DNA from: Cytophagales bacterium Alg240-R148
GTDB taxonomy: Bacteria > Bacteroidota > Bacteroidia > Cytophagales > Cyclobacteriaceae
Direction of reading: 5' to 3'
DNA: 64,000 nucleotides
Assembly: GCA_900537185.1 (NCBI GenBank)
Contig: LS999832.1
Coordinates: forward strand, 131,102-195,101
Positions 18,990 to 29,087 of this stretch are shown one piece after another (position 1 is the first letter of the stretch; every line of letters starts with the position of its first letter). Under the pieces are notes generated by a model. The model saw nothing but the letters and a program-made list of their open reading frames with translations. It was not told the origin of the DNA and made no database searches. The position numbers were made by a program, and so were the translations under genes.

Positions 18990-20048
18990 TTACAACACTT
19001 TTTCATCTACAAGTATTTGAAAAGCATCTTCCATGGTTTCTTGCATTGGTCTAAAGGCAATACCCAGGTCGTTTTTTATTTTAGAGTTGTCTGCCTTCCA
19101 TTCTATGTTGACGTTGTTGCGTATGAAGCGCCGCGTAAATAATTTGTTGGTAAAAGGCCCAACTAGCATTAGGAGCCATTTTGGAAGCGGTTTTGATGGC
19201 AGCGGGTAATCTTTTCCAAATTTGGGAAGCAATATTTTGCTCATTTCAAGAAAATTAGTGTTGTGCCCTGAAGTGATATACCGGCCCTTAGCCGAAGGGT
19301 TAAATGCTGCCTGGTAGTGTGCCTCTGCCACATCGCGCACATCCACCATTCCCAACCCTAGTTTAGGAGCTCCCATCTTCATGGTTCCATCTCCCAGTTG
19401 TTTTAGAATTGCAAAACTTTCTGAAGTGGTCACTTTTGGGTTCATCCAAGGGCCAAGAACCAAGCTAGGGTTGATCACTACAAGGTCCCATTGTTCTTGG
19501 TTTTCACATATTGTCCATGCCTTTTTTTCAGCCAAGGTTTTGGAGAAGGAATACGGTTGGTAGTCTAATGAAGAGCCGTTGTTCCATACTGCTTCCGTTA
19601 ATGTGCCATTGGGTGCGTGGAGGCAGTCTATTGCATCGTTGTATACAGCGGCACAACTGCTGGTAAGTACGATTCTTTTTACCGATGCAGTTTGACTGGC
19701 AGAGTCCAATATGTTTTCTGTACCTCCTACGGCAGGGTCTATTAAATCTTTTTGAGGATCTTTAATTTTTGATATAAAAGGGGAGGCCGTATGAAAAACA
19801 AGTTCACAACCCTCCATGGCTTTTCCGTAAGAACCTTTTACGAGAAGGTCTGATTTGAAATAGACAATATTCCCTTTGGATTGTTCAGCCATTGTATTTA
19901 AATGGGCAATTTTGTTGGTTTTTTTGGGGTCTCTAACTGCTGCATGGACTGTTAATCCTTCATCCAGTAGTCTTTTTATAAGCCAACTGGCAACATAGCC
20001 CGTTGCTCCTGTTACCAAAACAGGTCTGGAGCTGTCAATATTTGTCAT
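18990..20048 (-). CDS. NAD-dependent epimerase/dehydratase-like extended SDR
   Basis: A 352-residue Rossmann protein with the nucleotide-binding motif VLVTGATGYVASWL near the N-terminus and an active-site Tyr-Lys pair in YSFSKTLAEK. It resembles the dihydroflavonol-4-reductase/cinnamoyl-CoA reductase-like group of extended short-chain dehydrogenases. In bacteria these reduce varied aldehydes or ketones with NADPH. Substrate unknown. Confidence 0.78.
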   Translation of the reverse strand: MTNIDSSRPVLVTGATGYVASWLIKRLLDEGLTVHAAVRDPKKTNKIAHLNTMAEQSKGNIVYFKSDLLVKGSYGKAMEGCELVFHTASPFISKIKDPQKDLIDPAVGGTENILDSASQTASVKRIVLTSSCAAVYNDAIDCLHAPNGTLTEAVWNNGSSLDYQPYSFSKTLAEKKAWTICENQEQWDLVVINPSLVLGPWMNPKVTTSESFAILKQLGDGTMKMGAPKLGLGMVDVRDVAEAHYQAAFNPSAKGRYITSGHNTNFLEMSKILLPKFGKDYPLPSKPLPKWLLMLVGPFTNKLFTRRFIRNNVNIEWKADNSKIKNDLGIAFRPMQETMEDAFQILVDEKVL

Positions 20049-20220
20049 AACATTAATTTAGGTTGTTATTAATTTACTAATTAACAAGGAGAAAAGAGAG
20101 GATTCTAAGTTATTCTCATAGCACCATGTTACTATTTAGTGTTACGGTCGGTACATAAAAGAGGGAACAGAAACAAAACATACCAATAACATGGCCCGGG
20201 TTATTTGCGGCACTATTTTT

Positions 20221-20607
20221 TTAAAAATTAAAATCCGGAATTGGGGAAGAAACATCAATAAGGGTTCCGTTTGGATCGTACAAGAGCAATCGCCGCTGTC
20301 CGTAGGCTGTGTCTTTTGGAGGTTCAGCGATCCCAAAGTTGTTTTCTTTGGCAATTGCATAAACTGCGTCCGCACTTTCCACAACAATTGTGATGTAAAA
20401 CCCGTTGGGCTCCGTTTGTTGTTGGAGTGGTACCAAATCGTTGCTACGCTCAATAATGCCCAGTTCTAATTGTTTGTCTTTGGAGACCAATTGAACAAAC
20501 CAATTGCTGTTGTAGGCAATTGAGAAATCAAAAAGTGTGGAATAAAAATTTTTGCTCATTTCTAAGTCTTCTGAACAAATATTTACCATCATTCGATTTA
20601 TGCGCAT
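20221..20607 (-). CDS. VOC-family (glyoxalase/bleomycin-resistance-like) protein
   Basis: 128 residues with the vicinal-oxygen-chelate pattern: an N-terminal beta strand (MVNICSEDLEMSKNFYSTLF), a central strand GFYITIVVES and a C-terminal strand LLLYDPNGTLIDVS. The family binds a divalent metal and acts on, or sequesters, small molecules. It follows the TPR lipoprotein gene by 10 bases and is probably co-transcribed. Confidence 0.72.
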   Translation of the reverse strand: MRINRMMVNICSEDLEMSKNFYSTLFDFSIAYNSNWFVQLVSKDKQLELGIIERSNDLVPLQQQTEPNGFYITIVVESADAVYAIAKENNFGIAEPPKDTAYGQRRLLLYDPNGTLIDVSSPIPDFNF

Positions 20608-20617
20608 TTTATTTAGT

Positions 20618-22348
20618 TTATTTAATCCTTGAATTACTTAATTGAGTATCTGCATGTGCCCAGATAGTCTCTAACAAAGTACCTATTCTGTTTTCACTCT
20701 TATCCTCATTAAGATTGGAAAAAGCTTTTTTCATGCCATGCAATGCCCAACCATTTTTAGGAAGAATATTCAAATCATCTTGGTATGTTTTTATCGCTTC
20801 ATGGTTGCGCCCAGCTTCAACTTGAACGGCGCCAAGGTGGTGTCGAACAGAGAAAAACCAGTCCGGAGGCTCTTGGTAGTCCAAAGCGTCCTCCAAATCA
20901 ACCGCTTCTTGGAGCAATTTTATACTAGAGTCATACTGGCCCTCAGTAGCCAATATCTCTGCCTCTAAAACCCGCTGTGCAATTTGCAATAAATCATGTG
21001 TGGAGTTAAATCCCCAAATTGTAATTTCTTTGAATTGATCCTCAGAGGCAAATTTTTGTAACAATTGGAGCTCAGATTTGGCTTGTTTCAAATTTCCTTG
21101 GGCATTAAAGGCCATGCCCCTCGCAAAACTTTTTATGGCCCGTGGGTAGGGCAATGCAACACCGGTGTTTTCTCGTTTTAAAATAGCCTCCCATTTACCA
21201 AATTTAACCAAAACAAACCATGGTATGGTGTAATAATGCTGGATGGTTCCCCAACCGGGCTCCTGCATCAATTGCCTGTTGGCATGGTTCGCAACTTTTT
21301 GAGCTGCCTCTATGGCTATGGCACTGTTGCCTTCCATGGTGGCTGTTGCGGTTAAAAAGTGAAAATTGTGAGGGTACAATGTCAGTGGGTAGGTGCCTTG
21401 GGCATGGCAACTGGTTAAATAGGCACTGTCTACTTCTAATGACCTAAGGTTGGCTAAGGTTCCTTTGTGGTAATCGCCTGTTCTTATATAAATGTGTGCA
21501 GGCATGTGCACCAAATGGCCAGCGCCAGGCACCAGGCCTTCGTCATACAGTTGTGCACTTTTGAGTCCTTTTTCTGGGGTGGAAGAAGCTTCTATGGCAT
21601 GGATATACAAATGGTGTGCTCCGGGGTGTACTGCATCCAACTCAAATATTTGATCAAAAATGGCTAAGATCTGGGGTGTCCATTCTTGAGCAGCTCCATT
21701 TTTATCCCAAATATTCCACGGGTACAAATCCATAAGGGATTCGACGTACAAAGTGCCAATGGTAGGGTCGTCAGGGTATTTTTTGAAAACAACAGCCATT
21801 GCATCTGCATAAGCAACATCCAGGGCAAACCGGTCTTCAATAGGTTCGCGTACATACCTTTTGGCCATTGCAGCAATTAAATCTTTTTCTTTAGAGTTGC
21901 TGGTGGGCAATTGCAATGCTTTTTGAATCGCTGCATAGGCCCTTTCATAATTGTCCGGTTCCATTCCCGCATTGTAATTCGGGCCAAGCACATAGGCAAA
22001 ACCCCAAAGTGCCATTGCTGAAGTAGAGTCCAGTTGAGTGGCATAGTAAAAAGAACGGGCCGCTTCAGCATGGTTGAATCCAAAAGCCAACATCAAACCC
22101 TGATTGAAATAGGTTTGTACCAATTCGTTTTCGGTCTGGATTTTCCAATCCAGAACATCTAATCCTTCAATAACAGGTGCTTTGGATTGAGTTTGGAACC
22201 ATTGCTTGTCCGATAAAACAGGAGCACAAAAAGCAATTTTCTTTTGCAAATCAATTGTTTCCTTTTCTTTATTGGATGCCTCTTTTTTTGTGTTTTTAGA
22301 ATGGCAGGCTAATAAAGTAAGGAGCAGGAGCAAATATAGATATTTCAT
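20618..22348 (-). CDS. TPR-containing lipoprotein
   Basis: A 576-residue lipoprotein (signal MKYLYLLLLLTLLAC, lipid-acceptor Cys at 15) with tetratricopeptide-like helical pairs. Examples include FNHAEAARSFYYATQLD and NHEAIKTYQDDLNILPKNGW near the C-terminus. A His-rich stretch (PGAHHLYIHAIE; GHLVHMPAHIYI) lies in the middle; similar segments recur in a Bacteroidota/Proteobacteria family of unknown function. Probably a periplasmic scaffold. Confidence 0.7.
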   Translation of the reverse strand: MKYLYLLLLLTLLACHSKNTKKEASNKEKETIDLQKKIAFCAPVLSDKQWFQTQSKAPVIEGLDVLDWKIQTENELVQTYFNQGLMLAFGFNHAEAARSFYYATQLDSTSAMALWGFAYVLGPNYNAGMEPDNYERAYAAIQKALQLPTSNSKEKDLIAAMAKRYVREPIEDRFALDVAYADAMAVVFKKYPDDPTIGTLYVESLMDLYPWNIWDKNGAAQEWTPQILAIFDQIFELDAVHPGAHHLYIHAIEASSTPEKGLKSAQLYDEGLVPGAGHLVHMPAHIYIRTGDYHKGTLANLRSLEVDSAYLTSCHAQGTYPLTLYPHNFHFLTATATMEGNSAIAIEAAQKVANHANRQLMQEPGWGTIQHYYTIPWFVLVKFGKWEAILKRENTGVALPYPRAIKSFARGMAFNAQGNLKQAKSELQLLQKFASEDQFKEITIWGFNSTHDLLQIAQRVLEAEILATEGQYDSSIKLLQEAVDLEDALDYQEPPDWFFSVRHHLGAVQVEAGRNHEAIKTYQDDLNILPKNGWALHGMKKAFSNLNEDKSENRIGTLLETIWAHADTQLSNSRIK

Positions 22349-22647
22349 GGACTAGAAAAGGGGTTATATGCTGTGACAAATGGGAATCGGATGGTTGCGT
22401 GCATTTCAAAAACTGGGAGCAAACAGTAGATGCATTTTTTTACTTTTGGTATTTATTGTTTCAATCTACTATTCCTTTGTGACATTTAATAATTTTGAAT
22501 GTTATAATTGCCTTTGAATCAAGGGTTTTGTGTGGGTATGGACAGCCAGCTTGGTACTTTTTTAAAAGCAATAGAACTTAAAACACAAGGGCTGGTTGCA
22601 AATGACTGGATTGCCTAGTATCTTTCCAATACCAAAACCATTACCAA
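22349..22647. other. Intergenic region between divergent genes
   Basis: About 300 bases separating the leftward TPR lipoprotein gene and murI. A TACTTTTG box (22441-22448), matching the Bacteroidota -7 consensus TAnnTTTG, points toward murI but lies 200 bases upstream of it. No other feature seen. Confidence 0.35.
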
Positions 22648-23406
22648 TTGAAGCACATAGCATTTTTTGATTCAGGCGTTGGAGGGCTCACCGTATTGAA
22701 CGAAGCACTTTCAAAAATGCCACAGGAGCATTTTATATACTATGCAGATACAGACCATGTGCCCTACGGTACTAAATCGAAAGAAGAAATATTGCAGCGC
22801 GTTTTGCAGGCGGCTGAGTTCCTTTCAAAATTGGAACTAAAAGCATTGGTTGTGGCTTGCAATACCGCTACTAGTGTGGCCATTAACAGCTTACGTGCTT
22901 CCTATGATTTTCCGATCATTGGCATGGAACCCGCGGTTAAACCAGGGTTGCAAATGGTAGAAGAGCGCAAAGTGTTGGTTTGTGCAACCGACCGTACTTT
23001 AGAAGAAGAAAAATTGCATGCGTTGGTCAAAGATTTAAAAGGGGAAGCATACACAACATTTTTGTCCTTACAGGCCTTGGTGGGCTACGCGGAAAATAAA
23101 AAAATTGGAGAACAGGAAGTTGTACATTACCTTAAAACACAGTTTAAATCATTGGATTGGAGCCATTACGATGCTTTGGTTTTGGGCTGTACCCACTTCT
23201 CTTATTACACCAAGATAATAGAACAAGTAATACCAAAGCATATAGCGGTTTTGGATGGCAATGCAGGAACGGTTAAACACCTGATGTCTCAAGTTACCAT
23301 CCGGCAGCAAGGTGAAGGCTCCGTTGGATACTACCAATCCGGTAAAAAACAAAAAGAAGCAGCTTTTGATTGGTATCTAGACCAATTGAAAGCTGCTTCT
23401 TTTTAA
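22648..23406 (+). CDS. murI: Glutamate racemase
   Basis: A 252-residue enzyme that makes D-glutamate for peptidoglycan in the cytoplasm. It shows FFDSGVGGLTVL at the N-terminus and both catalytic cysteines: Cys71 in VACNTATS and the second in LGCTHFSYY. The start is a TTG; the next residues KHIAFFDSG match family N-termini exactly, so this start is well supported. Its last 50 bases form a long hairpin that also covers the end of the convergent gene, and the two coding regions overlap by four bases. Confidence 0.92.
   Translation: MKHIAFFDSGVGGLTVLNEALSKMPQEHFIYYADTDHVPYGTKSKEEILQRVLQAAEFLSKLELKALVVACNTATSVAINSLRASYDFPIIGMEPAVKPGLQMVEERKVLVCATDRTLEEEKLHALVKDLKGEAYTTFLSLQALVGYAENKKIGEQEVVHYLKTQFKSLDWSHYDALVLGCTHFSYYTKIIEQVIPKHIAVLDGNAGTVKHLMSQVTIRQQGEGSVGYYQSGKKQKEAAFDWYLDQLKAASF
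23351..23405. terminator. Bidirectional terminator inside the murI 3' coding end
   Basis: A 24-base arm (23351-23374) pairs with 23381-23405, with two mismatches and a short loop, ending in T5 rightward and, on the other strand, T5 leftward. It lies inside the last codons of murI and ends in the stop codons of both convergent genes. Confidence 0.65.
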
Positions 23407-25862
23407 TTTTCAGGAAGAAATAGGAACCCTTCTTCGTCCATAAAGGCGTTAATGTCCGTGGATTTCCATTCACCAGTTTCCGTACAAACGCCTTTTATTT
23501 GCAATTTACCTGTTTTATGTGCTTCTTTTATCTCTTTCCCTTCGCTAGAAAGCAGTTTTACGGCATTTCCAGGTAAAGGCTTGCCTACCGAGTTGGTTTT
23601 CTGCCCTTTTTGTGAAAAGTTTTTTCCGGTTAAGTCCTTTACTTGAATATCCGGAACATTTACAGAAACAATGGCGTCTTCTACAACGAGGCTTTCGAAA
23701 ACCTCCACACCGAGTGCCGTTAGTTTTTCTTTGATTGTTTCCATAAGGGGACCGTTTACAAATATCCTATCAATAGAACCAAAAGACTTCAGCTGTGCCA
23801 AGTTGGAAGCCATAGGGGCATCACAAAATATTATCTTTGCATTGGATTCTTTTATGGTGCCTTGTAACAGTGCAGGGTCCAATGGACCAAGGTTTTGAAT
23901 GTTTAGATGCTGGGAAAGCCCTTGTGTGAGCAGTTCAGTTAATTTACTCTTTCCAGGAAGCAAATTTATAACGGCAGCATTTTCTCTTATGGTCATAATA
24001 GACCTTAAAGTAGTTCTCAGTAATTCTTCTTTGTTGGTGGTGCCAGAATTCATTTTCCTTAGTACCGATTGAGACTGCAACTCTTGTACTACTTGCCGCA
24101 TTTCGAAAGCATTCGGTTTGTCCGTTCTCGGTGTGCCTATGTTGACAATTATCTCCTTTCTTTTTAACGAAAATTTAAAATTGAATTTGCCTTTTTCGAA
24201 ATTAAAAGTGAGCAAGGAATTGTTCAGTCCTTCCATGTGCATAGGAACTATTGGTTTCGAAATTTTTTCCGCAATATGGTTGATGCCCTTTTTGAACCCT
24301 TGTAACTGTCCATTTCTGCTTAATTCTCCTTCAGGAAAAATACAAACCACATGACCCGCATTGATCTGATCTGCACAAGCCTGGTTAAAAGCTTCGAAAC
24401 CATTTTTGTTTCTTGATCCTGGAACGGGAATCATATTCAGTTTTTTAAACCAAAATTTAAACAATGGATGGTCATAAAGTGCTTTCATCATTACAAAACG
24501 CAAGTTTCTAGGTACAGAAGCTACTATAACAAAAGCATCGAGCAAAGAAATGTGGTTGCAGATTAACAATGCGCCAGATTCCGTAGGTAGATTTTCACGG
24601 CCATGGATTTTCACTTTGTACAGCAAGTTGGCTGTTATGAAAAATACAAATCGAACCATCAATGCCGGAATTCTAAATAAAATAACCAAAGTAATGATGG
24701 CGGTTATAATCGCAGTTAACTGGAATACTTGATACGAATTGCCAAAAGAAGTAACTGCATTGAATATTCCTGCTGAAATTAAAATAAACAAAAACAAAAC
24801 ATTGTTGTTATAGGCCAACATCTTTGGCAATTGATCAGAGGGAACTCTTTCCTGAATCCATGCATTTAATGGTACTTTAAAAAAGCCTGAGAAAAAGGCG
24901 GTGGTGGTTATTAGTACGATAAAAGTTGTAAGCGAAACTTGTGCGAATCCCAACACCAACAAACAAATGGTCATTCCAATACCTCCAATTGGTATCATAC
25001 CGATTTCAACCCGGCCTTTGGCGATCACTCCGGCAATCCAACACCCAACTCCAATACCAACGGCCATTAAGGCCATCACCAAGCTGGTAGCAGTGTTGTC
25101 TAAGTTGTAAACGTCGGGGTTGGGTAAATGGATGATGATGTTCATTTGTAACAAAGAGGCTATCAACCAAAAACAAGCCAAACCCAAAACGGTATAGTTC
25201 AATCCTTTAATTTTTTTAGCGGCAAAGAATGCATCTTTTACAAACACAAAGGGCAATACGGAACTTTTGATGTTTTCCTTCAGTTTGATGTCTGCCGCTC
25301 GAATTCTTTTGCTCGAAACCCAACCTGTAACAGCAAAAAACATTAAAAGAGCACTCAAAATTTCATTTTTATAGGCTGCTACATCAGAAATCATCCCTGC
25401 AACAAAAGTTCCAATTAAAACCCCCATAAAAGTGAGTAATTCCATTGTTCCTGAACCAAAAGAAACGCCTTCTATGCCGCCGACGTCTTTAATCAAGCCA
25501 TATTTTGCTGGAGAATAGAGTGCGCTTTGTATCCCCATTAAAAACAGGGATACAATTACGAGCACAACATTTTCATTATAAAAAGAGAAAATAGACAAGC
25601 CCATTATAGGAATCTCAGCCAATTTTGCTAACTCGACTACTCGGGTTTTAGGGTAGATGGCGGATATTCTACTTGCCAATGGAGAGAACAATAAAAAAGG
25701 TAGCACCAATGCTGCTGTAGCAATAGAAATTACCAATTCTTTATTGTCTGCGCTCACCCAAAGAACAGAGATAAATACAATTAGGTTTTTTAATAAATTG
25801 TCATTCAATACACCCAGAAACTGAGTGGTAAATAATGCCATCCATTTTTTAAATTTAACCAT
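23403..25862 (-). CDS. MFS transporter / PlsC acyltransferase fusion with truncated AMP-binding tail
   Basis: An 819-residue fusion. Residues 1-400 are a major-facilitator module like LplT (FTTQFLGVLNDNLLKNLIVF). Residues about 420-610 are a lysophospholipid acyltransferase with catalytic CNHISLLDAF (NHxxxxD) and FPEGELSRNG. The last 200 residues keep only fragments of an acyl-ACP synthetase/AMP-binding domain (VGKPLPGNAVKLLSSEGKE; DEEGFLFL). Full LplT-Aas-type fusions carry about 500 residues there, so the adenylation active site is lost. It likely imports and re-acylates lysophospholipids. It follows the DUF2339 gene by three bases. Confidence 0.82.
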   Translation of the reverse strand: MVKFKKWMALFTTQFLGVLNDNLLKNLIVFISVLWVSADNKELVISIATAALVLPFLLFSPLASRISAIYPKTRVVELAKLAEIPIMGLSIFSFYNENVVLVIVSLFLMGIQSALYSPAKYGLIKDVGGIEGVSFGSGTMELLTFMGVLIGTFVAGMISDVAAYKNEILSALLMFFAVTGWVSSKRIRAADIKLKENIKSSVLPFVFVKDAFFAAKKIKGLNYTVLGLACFWLIASLLQMNIIIHLPNPDVYNLDNTATSLVMALMAVGIGVGCWIAGVIAKGRVEIGMIPIGGIGMTICLLVLGFAQVSLTTFIVLITTTAFFSGFFKVPLNAWIQERVPSDQLPKMLAYNNNVLFLFILISAGIFNAVTSFGNSYQVFQLTAIITAIITLVILFRIPALMVRFVFFITANLLYKVKIHGRENLPTESGALLICNHISLLDAFVIVASVPRNLRFVMMKALYDHPLFKFWFKKLNMIPVPGSRNKNGFEAFNQACADQINAGHVVCIFPEGELSRNGQLQGFKKGINHIAEKISKPIVPMHMEGLNNSLLTFNFEKGKFNFKFSLKRKEIIVNIGTPRTDKPNAFEMRQVVQELQSQSVLRKMNSGTTNKEELLRTTLRSIMTIRENAAVINLLPGKSKLTELLTQGLSQHLNIQNLGPLDPALLQGTIKESNAKIIFCDAPMASNLAQLKSFGSIDRIFVNGPLMETIKEKLTALGVEVFESLVVEDAIVSVNVPDIQVKDLTGKNFSQKGQKTNSVGKPLPGNAVKLLSSEGKEIKEAHKTGKLQIKGVCTETGEWKSTDINAFMDEEGFLFLPEN

Positions 25863-25865
25863 AAT

Positions 25866-27443
25866 CTATACTTTTTGATCTTCTAACTCTTTCGTATTGG
25901 TATCTTCTGATAAAAACCGGTTGCTAACATAGGATATTAGAAGCGTAATGCCTCCTAATAAAACTAAAAATAGCACTTTTTGAATGGACGCAGCTCCTTG
26001 TAAGTCAAGAAAAAACACTTTAAGACCTGTAATTATTATGACAGCAGAAGATACGGTTTTGTACAATACATCTTTTCGGTATACTCCCCATAATAAGATT
26101 AACAGAGCATACAACATCCACATAGTAGACAAAACCAAGGGCAAACCTACCGACTGTATATCGTAAGCATCCCAGGTGTTTTGCGTTTGAATGGTTAGCA
26201 AACCACCTACTACCAAATGGCTAATTATAGCAGACACCCTAGATAGTGGCATCATTTTCTTGTCAGATAACTGAGCCGAATAAGCAAAGCCAATGGCTGC
26301 AAAGGCCATCCATACCAGGGCTCCAGGGTTAATAAAAGGTATAAATTTAACACCAAACCAGGCAACCCATTCTACGTCCCAAGCATGGCTCAACCAAAAG
26401 GAAAGTAAAATCCCCATGGCTACCATGCTGCCCATCTGCATTTTTTCAGACTTGATAATCTTTGCAACCACAAAAGCTGCAAGGATAAGAAATTGCCAAA
26501 CCGCTGTAATGATTACATATTTCATGTTGCCGAAATTAAAATGCATTCCAAGGTCGCCACCAGCAATGGCTATCACTACAAGCCCAAGCCCAAAGTACAA
26601 GCCCGAAGATAAAGCACTTTTTTGTACTAATTTATGAAATGCCAAAGCAGTCATTAAAAACATTAACCCTGAAATGATGGTGGGTACTGCATAGGAAACT
26701 TCAAAATCGGATAAAATAAAAACAGACCACATAACGTAGTGTATGGCATTAACAAGGCCTAAAAATACATTGACTACTGGTACGTTGTCTCGTTGTATAA
26801 TAGCAGAAAAAAAGAGGCCAATGTGGTAGAGGATGAAGAATATTGAAATATAGAAGAATGGTTGTTTCCAATGTTCCGGATCAAATAAAACATAGTAACA
26901 GGAGTAAATGATAAGGGTGATTATAAAAGACATAATACTTAACTCCTTCCACTTATGTAGGGCACCCAATAACAACGCCAAGCTGTTTAAGGTTAATACA
27001 AAAAAGAACAGCAACCATACTTGTGATTCGGCAGAGGGAATGAAAATGGGAGCCAATAATCCGCAAAATATACTTATGAAAGTCAAAATACGGAGTTGGT
27101 AGGTATGTGCAAAATATACAATGATTCCGGTAATGGCTGTCATTGAAATAATAAGGGACTGTGCCGACCAAAGCAATTCTTCGCTTAGTGCAGCATAACT
27201 TAAGGTGGCATAAAGGATGCCAACGCCCATTCCTGAAATGGTTTGGGCTGTAATATTCTTTTTGTTTTGAAAAAAATACAAACCTGAAAATACTCCAGAA
27301 ATGCCAAGGATTAAGCCAAGGGCAACTCTAACTACAGGAGGAAGCCAGTCCTGCTCAATTGCATGCTTTAAGAAATATAGAAAAGCAGCGAAGATAAAAC
27401 TAATACCCAGGTACATGACCCAGTTTTTCTTAAATGATTCCAT
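25866..27443 (-). CDS. DUF2339 polytopic membrane protein
   Basis: A 525-residue protein with about 14 hydrophobic segments. The opening is WVMYLGISFIFAAFLYFLKH followed by VRVALGLILGISGVFSGLYF and ISGMGVGILYATLSYA, the signature of DUF2339. The family's function is unknown. It is the promoter-proximal gene of a two-gene operon with the MFS-acyltransferase fusion, suggesting an envelope role. Confidence 0.78.
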   Translation of the reverse strand: MESFKKNWVMYLGISFIFAAFLYFLKHAIEQDWLPPVVRVALGLILGISGVFSGLYFFQNKKNITAQTISGMGVGILYATLSYAALSEELLWSAQSLIISMTAITGIIVYFAHTYQLRILTFISIFCGLLAPIFIPSAESQVWLLFFFVLTLNSLALLLGALHKWKELSIMSFIITLIIYSCYYVLFDPEHWKQPFFYISIFFILYHIGLFFSAIIQRDNVPVVNVFLGLVNAIHYVMWSVFILSDFEVSYAVPTIISGLMFLMTALAFHKLVQKSALSSGLYFGLGLVVIAIAGGDLGMHFNFGNMKYVIITAVWQFLILAAFVVAKIIKSEKMQMGSMVAMGILLSFWLSHAWDVEWVAWFGVKFIPFINPGALVWMAFAAIGFAYSAQLSDKKMMPLSRVSAIISHLVVGGLLTIQTQNTWDAYDIQSVGLPLVLSTMWMLYALLILLWGVYRKDVLYKTVSSAVIIITGLKVFFLDLQGAASIQKVLFLVLLGGITLLISYVSNRFLSEDTNTKELEDQKV

Positions 27444-27578
27444 CTCGTTTTTTTGTTTATGTTACTCAAAACTATAGCAGGTTTATTTTAGAAAACATTC
27501 ATTTTTCGTGTTATTCGTATTTTTTTAAATTTTAATTTGTTTTGTTTATTTAGTTTTAATTCATGTTTTAAGTTATAA

Positions 27579-29087
27579 TTGGTATATTTGTTTGTGGACA
27601 ACTTGAAGGCTTTATTGCGTAATTTAACTCCGAAAATGGCAGGTGATTTTCAAGATTACTTGCAGAAGTATAAAAACAAACATGGACGAAAGGATTTGGA
27701 ATTGTTGGATTTAATGCAAAATGAATCCTTGCCTAATGCTAAAGCTTATACCGAACGGCTCTATGGAAAACACAATTTAAATGGGTACCAAGGGCTTAGA
27801 AAAAGGCTGTTTAAAAAACTCTCTGTTTTTCTTTCTCAGCAATACATGGACAACGATCAATCGGCTGTTTCCATGCTCTCTGGATACATTTCAATCATAC
27901 GGTACTTACTGGATCAGAATGAATTGAGACTGGCATGGGTTTTTTTGAATAAGGCAGAAAAGTTGGCAATAGACAACGAACAGTATGATTTGCTCAACAC
28001 CATTTACGGGATTCAAATAGAACATGCAGGAAATGGCTCAGAAAAAAGTTTGCAAGCCATTATTAAAAACAAACAATACTACAGAAGGCTGGCAGACCAG
28101 CAAGAGGAGTTTTCGTTGGTATGCGCTTTGGTCAATGAACGGCTAAAAGCAGTAAAATTTAGAGAGTTGAATACTTCTATTGAGCAATGGATTGGTCAAT
28201 TAATGCAGGAGTACCACATAGACAAAGATACCGTATTGAACCCGAGATCGGTTTTCCATTTGCTGTCTATTACAAGGAGTGCAGCAATTGCCAATAGAGA
28301 TTTTGATGCCTTTTTACCTTACTTACTTAAACAATACCAGAAATTGGAAGCAGCCCAAGTGTTTACAAAATCCAACCACCTTTATAAGTTGCAAATTTTG
28401 TTTATGGTGGCCCATACTTTGTATAGGACTAGAAATTTCGAAGCATCCTTGACTTACCAGCAAACACTAGAGAATGAAATGTCTAAGTTCAATAATTTGT
28501 ATCAGAAAAGGTTTTATGTGCGCCTCGTTATGATGCAGTCTGGTACCATGGCCTTCAAAGGCGAAGCCGTAAAAGCAATTGAACTTACCGAAAATTTATT
28601 ACAGGAATATAGGTTTATCGAAGAGACCGACCGTTTGGGAGCTTTGTTGAATTTGGGGCTGTATTATTTCTTAACTAACGATTTGAACAAAGCCAATCAG
28701 GTGAATTTGCGCATTGGGCATACCGATAACTATTGCATCAAAAAAATGGGTAAAGAATGGACCATGAAAAAGAACCTGATGGAAATAATCATTCAATATG
28801 AATTGGAAAATGATGAAATTGCTTTGCAAAGAATAAAACTTTTTAGAAAGCAGTACCATGATTTGTTCCAGCAAAAGTTGTACAGCAGAGTAAAAGACTA
28901 TGTGAACATCCTTCAAAAAACCATTACATCGCCTTTTTCTATGCAAGGGCACCATGAAATTGAAAAGTCATTGGTGCTAGTACCTGTAGAAAAAGAAGAT
29001 TTACAGGCCATGGCTTTTTACAGTTGGCTTAAGGCTAAATTCAACAAAACGAGTTATTACGAGGCTTTGTTGGATACCGTTAATTAA
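27579..29087 (+). CDS. Helical-repeat protein of unknown function
   Basis: A roughly 500-residue soluble protein made of amphipathic helices, TPR-like in rhythm (YEASLTYQQTLENEM; LLNLGLYYFLTNDLNKANQ), without a catalytic motif. The start is uncertain: an in-frame TTG at 27579, GTG at 27594 or ATG at 27636 all precede the conserved-looking DFQDYLQKYKNKHGRKDLEL. A TATATTTG box at 27583-27590 matches the TAnnTTTG promoter element, which would favour a start at or after 27594. The 3' end overlaps the convergent glutathione peroxidase gene by four bases. Confidence 0.65.
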   Translation: MVYLFVDNLKALLRNLTPKMAGDFQDYLQKYKNKHGRKDLELLDLMQNESLPNAKAYTERLYGKHNLNGYQGLRKRLFKKLSVFLSQQYMDNDQSAVSMLSGYISIIRYLLDQNELRLAWVFLNKAEKLAIDNEQYDLLNTIYGIQIEHAGNGSEKSLQAIIKNKQYYRRLADQQEEFSLVCALVNERLKAVKFRELNTSIEQWIGQLMQEYHIDKDTVLNPRSVFHLLSITRSAAIANRDFDAFLPYLLKQYQKLEAAQVFTKSNHLYKLQILFMVAHTLYRTRNFEASLTYQQTLENEMSKFNNLYQKRFYVRLVMMQSGTMAFKGEAVKAIELTENLLQEYRFIEETDRLGALLNLGLYYFLTNDLNKANQVNLRIGHTDNYCIKKMGKEWTMKKNLMEIIIQYELENDEIALQRIKLFRKQYHDLFQQKLYSRVKDYVNILQKTITSPFSMQGHHEIEKSLVLVPVEKEDLQAMAFYSWLKAKFNKTSYYEALLDTVN

